Source: Pegoplata infirma
Taxonomy: Eukaryota; Arthropoda; Insecta; Diptera; Anthomyiidae
Length of the DNA stretch: 64,000 nt
Assembly (NCBI GenBank): GCA_963921195.1
Contig: OY992537.1
Coordinates: 47,683,943-47,747,942 of the forward strand
Direction: 5' to 3'
The position numbers were made by a program, and so were the translations under genes. The first letter of the stretch is position 1; every line of letters begins with the position of its first letter. Shown one piece after another: positions 44,755 to 55,859 of this stretch. Below the pieces are notes generated by a model. The model was not told the origin of the DNA, made no database searches, and saw only the letters and a list, made by a program, of their open reading frames with translations.

Positions 44755-45590
44755 CGGTACTTTTAATAAAAGGTACTTTTAATGAAAGGTACTTTTTATA
44801 AAAGGTACTTTTTATATAAGGTACTTTTTATGAGAGGTACTTTTTATAAAAAGTACTTTTTATAAAATGTACTTTTTATAAAAAAAGGTACTTTTTATAA
44901 AAAAATGTACTTTTTATAAAAAAAATTACTTTTTATAAAAAAAGGTACTTTTTATAAAAGGTACTTATTATAAAAGGTACTTTTATAAATGGTACTTTTT
45001 ATAAAAAGTAATTTTATAAAAGGTACTTTTTATAAAAGGTACATTTTATAAAAGGTACTTTTTATAAAAGGTACTTTTTATAAAAGGTACTTTTAATAAA
45101 ATGTACTTTTTATAAAAGGCACTTTTTATAAAAGGTACTTTTTTTAAAAGCTACTTTTTTTAAAAGCTACTTTTTTTAAAAGCTACTTTTTATAAAAGGT
45201 ACTTTTTATAAAAGGTACTTTTTATAAAAGGTACTTTTTATAAAAGGTACTTTTTATAAAAGGAACTTTTTATAAAAGGTGCTTTTTATAAAAGGTACTT
45301 TTTATAAAAGGTACTTTTTATAAAAGGTACTTTTTATAAAAGGTACTTTTTATAAAAGGTACTTTTTTTAAAAGGTACTTTTTATAAAAGGTACTTTTTA
45401 TAAAAGGTACTTTCTATAAAAGATACATTTTATTAAAGGTACTTTTTATAAAAGGTACTTTTTATAAAAGGTACTTTGTATCAAAGGCACTTTTTATAAA
45501 ACGTACTTTTTATAAAAGGTATTTTTCATAAAAGGTTCTTTTTATAAAAAGTACTTTTTATAAAGGAACCTTTTATAAAAGGTACTTTTT
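44755..45590 (+). repeat. 16-bp minisatellite GGTACTTTTTATAAAA
   Basis: About 50 units of GGTACTTTTTATAAAA, most homogeneous at 45180-45420 and degenerate at the edges. The unit is nearly the GGTACTTTTTATAT segment of the 140-bp satellite, which follows immediately in inverted orientation. Local amplification of that segment is likely. Confidence 0.9.
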
Positions 45591-46560
45591 GAAAACGGTA
45601 CAGAATTTTCAGAAAGTACTTGTTCCAAAATGTTTTATTTCACTAAAGGATCCTACATTCTAAATTTCAGGTTTGAATAACCATTATTTCAGTAAATAAA
45701 AAAAGTACAAAAGTACTATTTTACCCATTTTACCCCCGTAGAATCAACATTGACAAAACCCGAGCCTTAGTGAATCTTTTTTCCGGAAGGTAAACCGACA
45801 TTGCAAATTTCAATTTTCTAGTACCATTATTTAAGGAAATATAAAATGTAACAAAAGTACATATGTTTACCCTTTTTACCCTATTAGAAACATCATTGGC
45901 AAAAACCCAGCCTTAGGGGATCTATATTCCGGGAGGTGAACATACAGTCCCAATTTCAAGTCTATGTGACAATTTTTTAAGGAAATATAAAAGGTACCAA
46001 AAGTACAGATTTTTTCCCTTTTTACCCTCTTAGAATCAACATTGGCAATAATCCAGCCGTACTGGATCTACATATATTCTAGGATGTGAACATACTGTCC
46101 AAATTTCAAGTTTCTATGACCATTATTTCAGGAGATATTAAAAGCACCAAAAGTATTTTTTTTACCCTTTTGACCCCCTTAGAATCAACACTGGCAAAAA
46201 TCCAGCCTTAATGGATCTATATTCCGGGAGGTGAACATACAGTCTAAATTTCAAGTCTCTATGATCATTATATCAGGAGATTTAAAAAGTACCAAAAGTA
46301 CAGTTTTTTACCCTTTTTACCCCCTTACCATTGGCAAAACTCCAGCCATAGTGGATCTATATTGCGAGTTTCTATGACCATTATATCGGGAGATATAAAA
46401 AGTACCAAAAGTACAGTTTTTTACCCATTTTACCCCCTTAGAATCAACATTGGCAAAAAATCCAGCCTTAGTGGATCTTTATTCCGGGACGTCAACCTAC
46501 AGTCCAAATTTCAAGTTTCTAACTTTAGCGGTTTGGGCTGGGCGATGATGAATGAGTATG
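45591..46560 (-). repeat. ~140-bp satellite, block 2 (inverted)
   Basis: Units read ACCCCCTTAGAATCAACATTGG...CCAGCCTTAGTGGATCTATATTCCGGGAGGTGAACATAC...AAAAAGTACCAAAAGTACAG. GAATCAACA(T) lies at 45741, 45886 (variant), 46033, 46182 and 46441, mostly 145-149 bp apart. This is the reverse complement of the subtype at 800-1880. Confidence 0.85.
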
Positions 46561-46999
46561 TCAGTCAGTCACATTACTCTTTTATATATATAGATTTTCC
46601 GGATTTGGGCGATTTTTGCCATAAAGTTTATTTCTGTCTTTTATTATTTAACAAAATTTATTTTTTTTAAATAAAAATATTTTTTTTTTAAGAAATCTGA
46701 ACAAAATTGAATTTTGGCGATATTTTACATCCGAGTTTGCGACAAAGCCAAAAAAAGTCTGGCAACCCCGTTAATATGACGAAGCAAAAAAACGGACACA
46801 CACACATGCTTTGTACATAAAAATAACAATTAATTTTTTTATTATTACTTAACGAACTTTTTTTTAATTAAATTTAGATTTTGTTTTACATATTTTAAAG
46901 TTTTTTTGTAAAGATTTTTTTCTTTTTCTCCGTTTTTTTTTTTTCATTTCCGTATTCTTTGTTGTGTATGTATCTACACAAAATATGAATTAATTTAGG
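46561..46999. other. AT-rich, no feature recognised
   Basis: The frame at 46362-46670 begins inside the satellite and runs into T-rich DNA; it is not a gene. Confidence 0.4.
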
Positions 47000-47183
47000 G
47001 TTATGATGAAAATCACTAAGAGTTTTTTCAGTAATTCACTCATAACTTTTAAAGTACTTAACCGATTTCAAAAAAAAATACACTAGTTTTTGCCTGGATA
47101 AATTCCGCAACTTTTGGTACCCCAAGCGTTAAAATCGGTTCCGGATTATTGCCAAAAACGTGATTTCAACAGACAGACAGACG

Positions 47184-47218
<35 letters not shown>

Positions 47219-47361
47219 GGACATCGTTAGATCGACTTAAAATCGATCAAGGATCATGAATATATATACTTTATGGGGTCCTAAACCAATATTTCAATGT
47301 GTTACATACGGAATGACAAACTTATATATACCCTCTATCACCAGAGTGGAGGGTATAAAAA
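47000..47361 (-). mobile_element. Helentron-like element, truncated
   Basis: CATAACTTTTAAAGTACTTAACCGATT, a (GACA)n tract at 47170-47222, CGGACATCGTTAGATCGAC, TATATATACTTTATGGGGTCC and ATACCCTCTATCACCAGAGTGGAGGGTATA. The hairpin terminus is missing. Confidence 0.7.
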
Positions 47362-47379
47362 ACTTTTTTTTTCTCGACT

Positions 47380-48062
47380 GGGCCGGGAATCGAACTCGGG
47401 TTCCCAAAAATCATATGTAATCTTATATGATCCAATAAAAAGTTTTGTATAACCATATATGTTGACACACAAAAATAAATTTTGAAATACTGGCATATAT
47501 AATTATATATGGCTAGTTGTTTGGTCAAAAAAATATTTTTTATATACATGATTATATCAAAATATATATTCCATTACATATGCGACCATTTATAAATATA
47601 TATTGAGTTTAGACGAAGTTTGCGTATATATAGTACCATAAAAACACAGATATGTTATCGTTTAAGACACATATAATTATATCTATTATTTTTGTTGGAA
47701 ATTTTTTTAGTATGGAACCATATATAGTTTTAAATTGTATTATATTAGTCATATATAATTATACATAAATTGATACTGGATTTTTTGTTTAGTGAAGTCC
47801 TATACATAATTAGATATAAAGTCACGTATAATAATGTATGAAATCGGATTAAGTTTTATGTGCAACGTATGATTACATCTACCATTTATATTAATATATT
47901 ATGAACAATATAATTAGATATGATTTTATATGACATCATTTAAAAAAATTGGAAAATTTCAAAGTGAGATATAATTTTATACTTTGACTCATATAGTTTT
48001 ATATGGTTTTATGAAAACATATAAAATAATATACATTTATATAAATTCCTTTTTACTCGGGA
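47380..48062. mobile_element. Element J: CCCGAG-type, one end clear
   Basis: The right end, reverse-complemented, is CCCGAGTAAAAAGG. The interior is TATATAATTATAT-rich as in G and H. The left end holds GGGAATCGAACTCGGGTTCC rather than a clean TIR, so the boundary is uncertain. Confidence 0.45.
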
Positions 48063-48131
48063 AGTCACTAATACTTCTAAAAAAAAAAAAAAATTAAATG
48101 GAAACTAACTAGAGTTGTTGTACATGTACAT

Positions 48132-48357
48132 TAGGGTGGCATGGAAAATGATGGCTCGTTTTGGTTTAAAAACTCGATGTTTAAATTTTTAGCCAAATCG
48201 TATTAAATTAACCGGTGCCTTTGAAGGGTTCAAGTTTTGCAAAAAAAAAAAAATTGTTTCCCATACAAATAAAATTTTTTTTTCGATTTTTAAATTTATT
48301 TTTTTAATTATTATTTTACTTGTAATTCGAAAAAAAGTCATAATTCGTGACACCCTA
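48132..48357. mobile_element. hAT MITE, 226 bp, 8-bp TSD
   Basis: TAGGGTGGCATG at the left. The right end, reverse-complemented, is TAGGGTGTCACG. TSD ATGTACAT (48124-48131) against ATTTACAT (48358-48365), 7 of 8. Confidence 0.7.
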
Positions 48358-48365
48358 ATTTACAT

Positions 48366-48979
48366 ATCTTTAGTATATAAGGAATAATTTAAATGTACAA
48401 CCGACAAAATGAAATACCACACATAAACACAAATAAATATAAACTTTATATATCCATCCCATAGTATAAAAAAGTATTTTGTGGACCACTCAACTACATG
48501 TTCATTAAAAAGTACTCTAAACAAATATTGTGTGAATTCGCTGCACTGAGTTTTCACTAAAAAATTGTTTACATGACTTAAAAGCTTAACTACAAAAAAC
48601 AAAAAACCGATAGTTTTGTTTAAAGGACATACGAAAAACCGAATATAATTGCGTTTTAAAGTGACAGTTTGTTAAGAGAGTTGGAGCTGAAAAATATATC
48701 GTTGGCTTAATGTTAAAAGTCGCTAAGTCCATATTTTTAGAAAAAGAAAGTTTGCAGTAAGATAAAAATATGAAAACACATCATTATCAGAAAAATGCTT
48801 ACAGATATTTGGCTTTTATTCGTTGTTGAGCAGTTTTATTTAAAAGTGCAAAATTCAACTTATAAAGGAAAAATTTCAAAGTCCAGTTATTTACAAAATG
48901 TTGTAATTTGTTGGCCACAAAAACTTGGTAATGGCTAACCCTTCCTGTGACGCTTACTTGATAATGGCTTTGAATAACA
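48366..48979. other. No feature recognised
   Basis: Two short minus-strand frames (48360-48602, 48799-49005) have no motif. Composition is unremarkable. Confidence 0.4.
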
Positions 48980-48987
48980 CTAATTAC

Positions 48988-49545
48988 TAGGGATGAGATT
49001 TTCATGCACTAAAAAATCGAAAATATGCGCTTAAAATATGCGCTAAAAAAATCAAAATATGCACTAAAAAAAAAGTAAAAAGTGTGCAACTAAAATATTG
49101 TTTTCATAGGAAAAACTTCTTAAAAATCAAAAAATAATGCCGGGTTTAAATACTAACTTTTGAAACTTTAAATAAGAAAGATGTTTGTTAGAAATTAAGA
49201 CAATCTATAAAAAAAAATTAAAAAGAAAAAATAATTTTTCTTACTTTGAAAATTATTTTTTAAAATTTATAATAGTTTTTGTAACAAAAATATTTCAATT
49301 TGTGTTTTTGATAATTTATGCCAAAATATGCAAAAATATGCACTTAAAAGTTGGAAATATGCACAAAATATGCATTTTAAACCAAAATATGCAAAAATAT
49401 GCATTTTCACAAAAATATGCAAAAATATGCAAAAACAAATCGATGCCATTTTAACGCAAATTGCTTGATTCGGACAGATAATTGGTCGATATCGTTTTTC
49501 GACTATCGACAAAAAACATGCATTTGCATGAAAATCTCATCCCTA
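48988..49545. mobile_element. Element X: hAT MITE, perfect TIR and TSD
   Basis: The TIR TAGGGATGAGATTTTCATGC is perfect for 21 bp. Perfect 8-bp TSD CTAATTAC at 48980-48987 and 49546-49553. The interior has clusters of AAATATGCA/AAAAATATGC on both sides (49020-49070, 49315-49435), typical of subterminal transposase-binding arrays. Frames at 49185-49617 are incidental. Confidence 0.9.
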
Positions 49546-49714
49546 CTAATTACCATTAGGATTACTTTACGCCCTAAAAGGCAAAATGTGGTTACCTGCA
49601 ACGACATCACCGTGTAAAAGTAATTAACGTTGAAATTGGGAGGTAACTAGTTACTCAAATTTTTCTAACCGCTTCAGTTAATTAATTGGTATGTGGATTA
49701 GAGTGGCACGAATT

Positions 49715-50970
49715 TTGACTTTTTTCGAATTTCGTCTATCGCCAGAAAATTATCCCGAAAAAAGTACTTTTTGGAAATTCGGATTCTAAAGGGGTAAAAA
49801 ATTGTACTTAGGTACTTTTTATATTTTCTTAAAAAGAGGTCATAAAAACTTAAAATTCGGAATGGAGGATCCAACAACAGGTGAAAACTGTGAAAAAAGT
49901 ACTTTTTTCGTAATTCCTATTCAAAGAGGGTAAAAACGAGCTGAGCTGTTTGGTACTTTTTATATTTTCTGAAATAATGGTCCTGGAAACTGTAAATTTG
50001 GAATGTAGGATCGTTTAGCGCAGAAAACATTCCCAAAAGAATACTTTTTTGAAATTTTGACTCCTAAGGGGCAAGGTGGCGAAAAACCTGTAATTTGGTA
50101 CTTTTTATATATCCAAAAATAATAAAAGGGGTAATAATATATCCTCAAATAATGGTGCTATTAATTTGAATTTTGGAATCTAGCATCCTCTTACGGGGAA
50201 AAAATCCCAAAACAGTAATTTTTGGAAATTAGAACTCTAAGTGGGTAAAAAATTGTACTTTGGTACTTTTTATATTTCAGTAAAAAGAGGTCATTAATAT
50301 AGGATCCAACAACAGAAGAAAACTGTGAAATTCCGATTCTAAGGCGTAAAAACGATCTGTTTGGTACTTTTTATATTTTCTGAAATAATGGTCCTGGAAA
50401 CTTTAAATTTGGAATGTAGGATCGTCTAGCAAAAAAACATTCCTAAAAGAATAATTTTTGGAAATCCTGATTCCTAAAGGGTAAAAAGGGATAAAAGGTT
50501 GTATGTTATTAACTTTTATATATCCTGAAATAATAAAAGGGGTTATAATATCCTAAAATAATGTCCTATTTATTTTATATTTGGAATGTAGCATCCTCTA
50601 AAATTTTATTTAGGTCCTTTTTATATTTCTTTAAAAAAAGAGGTCATAAAAACTTAAAATTATGAATTTAGGATCCCACAAGAAGAAAACTCTGAAAAAA
50701 GTTTTTTTTTGGATATTCCGATTTTAAAGGGGTAAAAAAAGAGCTGTTTGGTACTTTTTATATTTTTTAAAATAGTGGTCCTGGAAACTTAAAATTTGGA
50801 ATGTAGGATCGTCTAGCGAAAAAAACATTCCCAAAAGAACAATTTTTGGAAATTCTGATTCCTAAGGGGTAAAAAGGGGTAAGCACCTGAATGTTGTTAC
50901 CTTTTATATTTCCTAAAATAAAAAAGGGGTAAAATGATCCTTTTTAATCTAAAGCCCTAGAAACTCTTTT
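49715..50970 (+). repeat. ~140-bp satellite, block 3 (direct)
   Basis: Units contain AAAGTACTTTTTGGAAATTCGGATTCTAA, GTACTTTTTATATTTTCTGAAATAATGGTCCTGGAAACT and AATTTGGAATGTAGGATCGTC. Same family and orientation as 1-800. Confidence 0.85.
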
Positions 50971-50984
50971 GGTTTTTAACGGAT

Positions 50985-51085
50985 GTTATTTGGAAAGGAA
51001 TGAAACAATATGGAACGAAATGGAATTGAGTTGGGAACTATATATAAAAGAACATGGAACGAAATGGAATGAACAGGGAATGAAT
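50985..51085 (+). repeat. (GGAAYGAAAT)n minisatellite, second block
   Basis: GGAACGAAATGGAATTGAGT...ACATGGAACGAAATGGAATGA. See 14290-14420. Confidence 0.65.
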
Positions 51086-51598
51086 TGGAATAAAATTTTT
51101 TTTATTTTTGTTTACTAAATTTTTTTTTTTTCCCCTTTCATATAATTTTTCATAATATTTTTGTTTCATTCATAAAAAGTTGTGTTTACTCCTTTTACAC
51201 CCTCCAACTACAGTTTGTGGGTAAACCCTCTTTGCCATTCCGTGTGTAACGCATCGAAATATCGGTCGGGGACCACATAAAGTATATATGTTATTGATCA
51301 GTGCTCGATTCTAAGACATTCAAGCGATGTCCGTCCTTCTGTCCGTCCGTCCGTCTGTAATTAACACGATGCAGTCCAAAATAAAAGAGATATACCCTTT
51401 ATTTTTGGCACAACTATGTCTTATGGTCCTAGGCAGGTTATGTTTGGAACTGGGCCAATTCGGACCAGATAGAAAAAGTTCTCCCTTGAAGAACTAGACA
51501 AACTTCTGAAAAAGCCAATTTTTTAGATTTTTTATTTTTTTTATTTTTGTGAAATAAATAAAATATTCACTTCAACTATGAGCAATTCACTTTAACTA

Positions 51599-51807
51599 CA
51601 CCCAAAAAAAACGTGGGTATTCAATACTAAAAAAATAACTAATTTTAGTCCAAAAGGACCTAGTGCAGAAATTTTTAACTAATATTAGTCAAAACCAGTA
51701 AAAATTACTAATGTTAGTACTTTGAAGATACTAAAATTGGTAACTAATTAGTAGATTTTGGTACAATATCACTTACTAAACCTTTTACTGTAGAATTATT
51801 TTGAGTG
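51599..51807. mobile_element. Element AA: small MITE, TA TSD
   Basis: The ends are CACCCAAAAAAAACG and, reverse-complemented, CACTCAAAATAATTC, with TA at 51597-51598 and 51808-51809. The interior repeats ACTAATxTTAGTxxAAA. Similar to Z and R. Confidence 0.65.
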
Positions 51808-52015
51808 TATGCGTTACTGTAGTGTGAAGAACAAAAAATTCTCCGCTATAATAAAGTTTGCATAAAATAAAGTAAATGAAAGATTAAGAAAATTGTTGTT
51901 GGTCTCTAGATTAAATGCATTGCTTGAGTTAGAGAAAAAGCTTTTCTGCATACGTCACACACGAAACCTACTGTGAGTTAAAAACAAACTACGTTTAGTC
52001 ACTGATGTTTGTACA

Positions 52016-52096
52016 CCGAGTATAGCCTAGTGGTTATAGCTTCGGCTTACAAAACATGAGTGATTTAACGACACAGGTTCGAAGCTCATGTCAGGC
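52016..52096 (+). other. tRNA-like sequence
   Basis: The A-box-like TAGCCTAGTGGTTATAGC and B-box GGTTCGAAGC are separated by about 45 bp, longer than in a simple tRNA. Either a decayed tRNA with intron or variable arm, or a tRNA-derived repeat head. Confidence 0.45.
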
Positions 52097-53691
52097 TAGT
52101 CTGTTGATAAAAAACATATAAAGAATTTTTCTAGCAAATATCAAATAATCAATTTAATGTAATTGCCTGCTGATGACGTAGAAGTGGCTACAGAAACCAT
52201 GGTCTAGGGTAAATCCACATTTAATTTAATCTTTAGAAGACACAATTTTCTTCTTTAATCAGAAAAACACAAACAACAAAATATTTTTATGTTCGCAGAA
52301 GTTTAAAGTCCTGCGCTTGGGCCCATGGGAATTAAAAATAACGTTTTTCACCGCCCCTCTCCCCGCCCCCTTTTTTTGTAAACAAAAAAACTTTTTTATT
52401 AATTTTTGTACACCTAAGTGTATAGTAATGAGATATAAGAATAATTAAAATTTTTCTTTGTTTACAAAAAATTTGTGGTCAAAAGACTTATTGTTAGTAG
52501 CAAAAAAATGCGGATTTCTTCTACTGCATTTGAAAATTTAAATTTTTCGTTTGGGTGGTTTGAAAAACTAGCTGATAACTGAATAAAAATTCCCGGAAAA
52601 TTTTTTAAATTTTTAGTGTTGAACTTGGAAAAAACGACCAATAGTGTGTTTACATTGGATTTCTAATCAACCCAGTCTGCACAGTTTCGAGGCGACAATT
52701 TTTTCGAAGTTTTTTCGAGGCTTTTCCGCAAAAACGATTCGAAGTCGATATTATATACAGTCGATATTTTAACGTTTCTCGAACTCATATTTTTATTGAA
52801 AAACTAATCGATTTCGAAATGATTTCCAATCTACATTTTAGGAATTCTCCTATTTGTTGTTAAATCAAAAAATATTTATTTTCAATATAACATCGGTTTT
52901 TAATTTTATTAAATTTTACAAAAATTCCACAAATTTTACTTTTATTATAAAAAAAAATAATATATAACACTAGAACAATAAAAAAAAAATAAAAAAAAAA
53001 TCCGCGACCGGGGCACAGTGGAAGATGGACGCGCATCGTAACAAAATCAAAATTGTCAGCGATTTGATCGGTTGAACATGGGTTTGATAAAAGACATCCT
53101 AGGGGATAGAAAACCATTCATAAAATATTTATATGTCATTTACTTTGACCAGGGCGTTTCTCCAAAGTCCAAACATTTTCAGATTTTTTTAAAAAATTAA
53201 AATTTTTTTGGAAACCTTTTTTAAATGATTGAGTAAAACTATTTCTAAGTGAGCTAACATCCTGAAATTTTAACACAGCTTTGACAATATATGTAACTAA
53301 TTAAAACTGCCCTTACAAGCTAAAATTTTAAACCGCGTTATTCGTTAATTGACTGTCAAATCTAGTCATTTTTTAAGAAATGTGTAAAAAAGACTCTTAA
53401 TTATAGACTGCATCTTTTGTGGAACCTTGTGGATACATACAATTTCAATATGGGGTGAAACTAGAGGTATTTATCTAAACGATGAACTTTATTTCGTCTG
53501 CAGTAACTTGCAGTTAAATTCAGGATAAGGCTCCAAAGTAGGGTCCATAAAAAGAAAAAAAAACTTATATATATTTATTTTTTTAAATTTTTATTTTTCG
53601 AAATTATTAAATATAAGCTCAACCTATTTAGATATTTACAAAAAAACAATTGGTGATGCTGCATAGGCTTGAGAAACTAACTAAATACCCA

Positions 53692-53750
53692 GCAAAATTT
53701 GGCATTACTAGTAATGGGATTTGTAATCCGGAACAAATGTTTGCCAAATG
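53692..53750 (+). mobile_element. Solo CCCAGC MITE end
   Basis: CCCAGCAAAATTTGGCATTA...AGTAATGGGATTTGTAAT resembles the ends of D and E (CCCAGCAAAA...GGTAATGGG). No partner was found. Confidence 0.5.
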
Positions 53751-53771
53751 AACTAAAAAAAAGGATCTCAC

Positions 53772-54535
53772 ATGTCGAATGAGCATAAGGAACTTGTAAA
53801 GGAGAGAAAACGCTTTGTGCAAGAACAGTTCAGAAAACGATTAGGAATATTAATCGATATACCTAAAAACGGTAAAAATTTACACCTAAAAATTTATACC
53901 TAAAAACGGTAAAAATTTACATATAAATTCGTTAAACTTTCTCATTTATTTTTCAATATAAGGTTATGGCACAAGTAATGATGGCAATACAGCCAGAACA
54001 TTTTTTGAAAACTACGCAATATCATCCGATATTACTGGAATAGACGAAAATATATTAAAGCGAGTATATATTATATTAACGTGCATTAACACAAGTGAAG
54101 AAATAAATGCAACCGAATTTAAAAAATATGCATTCGACACAGAAAAACTTAGAATCTCAATGTGTGGATGCTGTACAATGAGTCCTACTGTACATAAGGT
54201 CCTGATACACGGAAGTGAGATTATTCAAAATTCGGTGTTACCAGTTGGTAATAAAAATATTTTGAACTATATAAGTAATTCAATAACTAACTTATACAAT
54301 TTAAATATTAGGTCAGTTATCAGAAGAATCGTAAGAAAGGTCGCATAAATATTTTAAGATTTACAAAAGCAATTTTAGCAGAAAAAATTCAAGAATAATC
54401 AATCTAAAAGACATTTTGCAAAAATTTATGGTAAAATCAGATGCAAAAATTTCCATTTTACGTGAAGAAACATCGAATTTCGTAAAAAAGGTTCCTTATC
54501 CAAAGGAACTATTGCAAATAATACAAAGAACTTAA
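53772..54535 (+). pseudogene. Three-exon gene relic, uncharacterised transposon-associated-type protein
   Basis: Exon 1 (53772-53871) opens ATG TCG AAT GAG and encodes a basic helix-like stretch (KERKRFVQEQFRKRLG) ending IPKNG. Exon 2 (53963-54247) gives GYGTSNDGNTARTFF, FDTEKLR and SPTVHKVLIHGSEII. Exon 3 (54312-54535) gives QLSEES-stop-ERSHKYF, RKNSRIINLKD, and ends at TAA 54533-54535. Both introns (53872-53962, 54248-54311) are GT-AG and phase 1, and splicing keeps one frame over 609 nt. The only lesion is TAA at 54332-54334, where a Gln codon (CAA) is expected. The N-D-G-N-T-A-R-x-FF, VHKxLIHG and QLSEE motifs recall an uncharacterised protein family scattered in many copies through arthropod and cnidarian genomes (from memory, unverified). 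The true N-terminus may lie further upstream: the frame is open only from 53757. Function unknown; location inside element F suggests a transposon protein. Confidence 0.7.
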
Positions 54536-55160
54536 TTTTGTTTTATTTTATTTATTACGATATTGCGTGTCTATGTTAATTTGTTTTTTAATGTTTTAAT
54601 CCTGTTATTATTCATTTTTGGTTTATTACTACTATTTATTTATTATAAATCAATAAAATAAAATTGATAAAAAAGCCATACGTGCCGGATATTTTAGTGT
54701 TGGGTGAAAGGTAATGTTTGCAAATATTAAATTTATCTTTTTTGTTCAATTTTAAATAGGTTTGATACAAGCAATTCCACTTATATATTTATATTGTCAG
54801 ATTTGTTAACTAAAAAAGTCGATACATTTGGTCATAATTTAACTCAATTTTGTATATGTATTTTAACTAATAATGTTTAATGATGTATATTTACTCTATC
54901 CGAACGACATTCAGTAATAATATATCAAAAATGTCAACGATCTAAACATTTTTTTTGCATTTGGTCATATAAATAAATTAACCAACTTTGTATTCAATTT
55001 ATATGTAGGGTGCAAGGAGGACAACAAACTTTGATCACAGCTTTAATTGCTTAAGGTGCCTAGTTTTTAGAATGCCTAATTTTGTTTTACAACTCCTAAC
55101 AGTTTAGAAGATATAGTCAAAAAACTTCGATGCGCACGTTTTCCATACAAACCGTCCACT

Positions 55161-55233
55161 GTGCGGGGTTTGAACCAAGGCCAAAAATCTACAAATCATA
55201 AGCTGCCGAACCTGCTTACCAACTAGGCCATAC
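55161..55233 (-). other. tRNA-like sequence
   Basis: Minus strand: A-box GTATGGCCTAGTTGGTAAGC and B-box TTGGTTCAAACCCCGC, normal spacing. The anticodon region does not pair well. Probably tRNA-derived. Confidence 0.5.
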
Positions 55234-55440
55234 ACAACTTGAAATTTGTTTGAACTAATATATATTTTGAAATAAAAATATTTTCAAATTATGAGAAGTA
55301 TGTCAAAACAAAATAAAATGAATATAAAAATAGGGTAATTAAAATAATAATAAAAATTATAATTTAAGGGCAATTCAAATAATAATAAAAAATTCAAATT
55401 TTAATAAAAGTAATTTTAAAAAAGTACTTTTATGATCAAA

Positions 55441-55510
55441 CTTTGGCTGAAGGAGTAAGGCGTTCAACCAGTAAACTGGGAGATCTGAGTTCAAATCTCA
55501 AGTGAGGCAG
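55441..55510 (+). other. tRNA-like sequence
   Basis: TGGCTGAAGGAGTAAGGCG (D-arm-like, Ser/Leu style), CCAGTAAACTGG (a short possible anticodon stem) and GAGTTCAAATCTC (T-arm). The variable arm is short and the acceptor stem weak. Confidence 0.5.
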
Positions 55511-55859
55511 ATAAAAATAGTAATTAGTAAAAATTAAATTTAAAGAATAAATAAATTAAATTAGTAAAAATTAGTTAATTGTAAGTAAGTAGTAAGTAAA
55601 AAAAATATTTTTTTTTTATTCTTACCGTTTTTAAAATAATTAACTAAATTATTAAAAAACAAATGTATCGAAATTCATAAAATTTTTCGATTAAAAATCG
55701 AATCGAATCCTGAACCAATACTCGATTCTATATCACCTTGCATGCCACATAGGAAAACACGCTTTATATCGACATTATATCGAACTCGATATCGATGAAA
55801 TTCTTAGAGAAAACGATTCTTTTTCGAATCGATATCGACTCATTTTGCATACTGGGAAG

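Larger units (their letters stand above)
51194..52390 (+). mobile_element. Helentron-like element HEL-4, decayed, interrupted
   Basis: TTTTACACCCTCCAACTACAG, CATTCCGTGTGTAACGCATCG, GGTCGGGGACCACATAAAG, GTCCGTCCGTCCGTCTG, GGTCCTAGGCAGGTTATG and GTCCTGCGCTTGGGCCCA match HEL-0. MITE AA (51599-51807) and a foreign segment of about 460 bp with a tRNA-like sequence lie inside. The hairpin end is missing. Confidence 0.7.
52671..55856 (+). mobile_element. Element F: 3.2-kb CCCAGT element carrying a spliced pseudogene, 2-bp TSD (AA)
   Basis: The ends are CCCAGTCTGCACA and, reverse-complemented, CCCAGTATGCAAA (11 of 13 identical). AA at 52669-52670 and 55857-55858. Subterminal zones on both sides are rich in TCGATATCG/AATCGAT motifs (52690-52815, 55680-55840). 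The interior holds the three-exon pseudogene at 53772-54535, a solo CCCAGC end (53692) and two tRNA-like sequences. It is the only member of the CCC/2-bp-TSD group here with coding content. The boundaries rest on short TIRs and a 2-bp TSD, so they are moderately certain. Confidence 0.6.
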
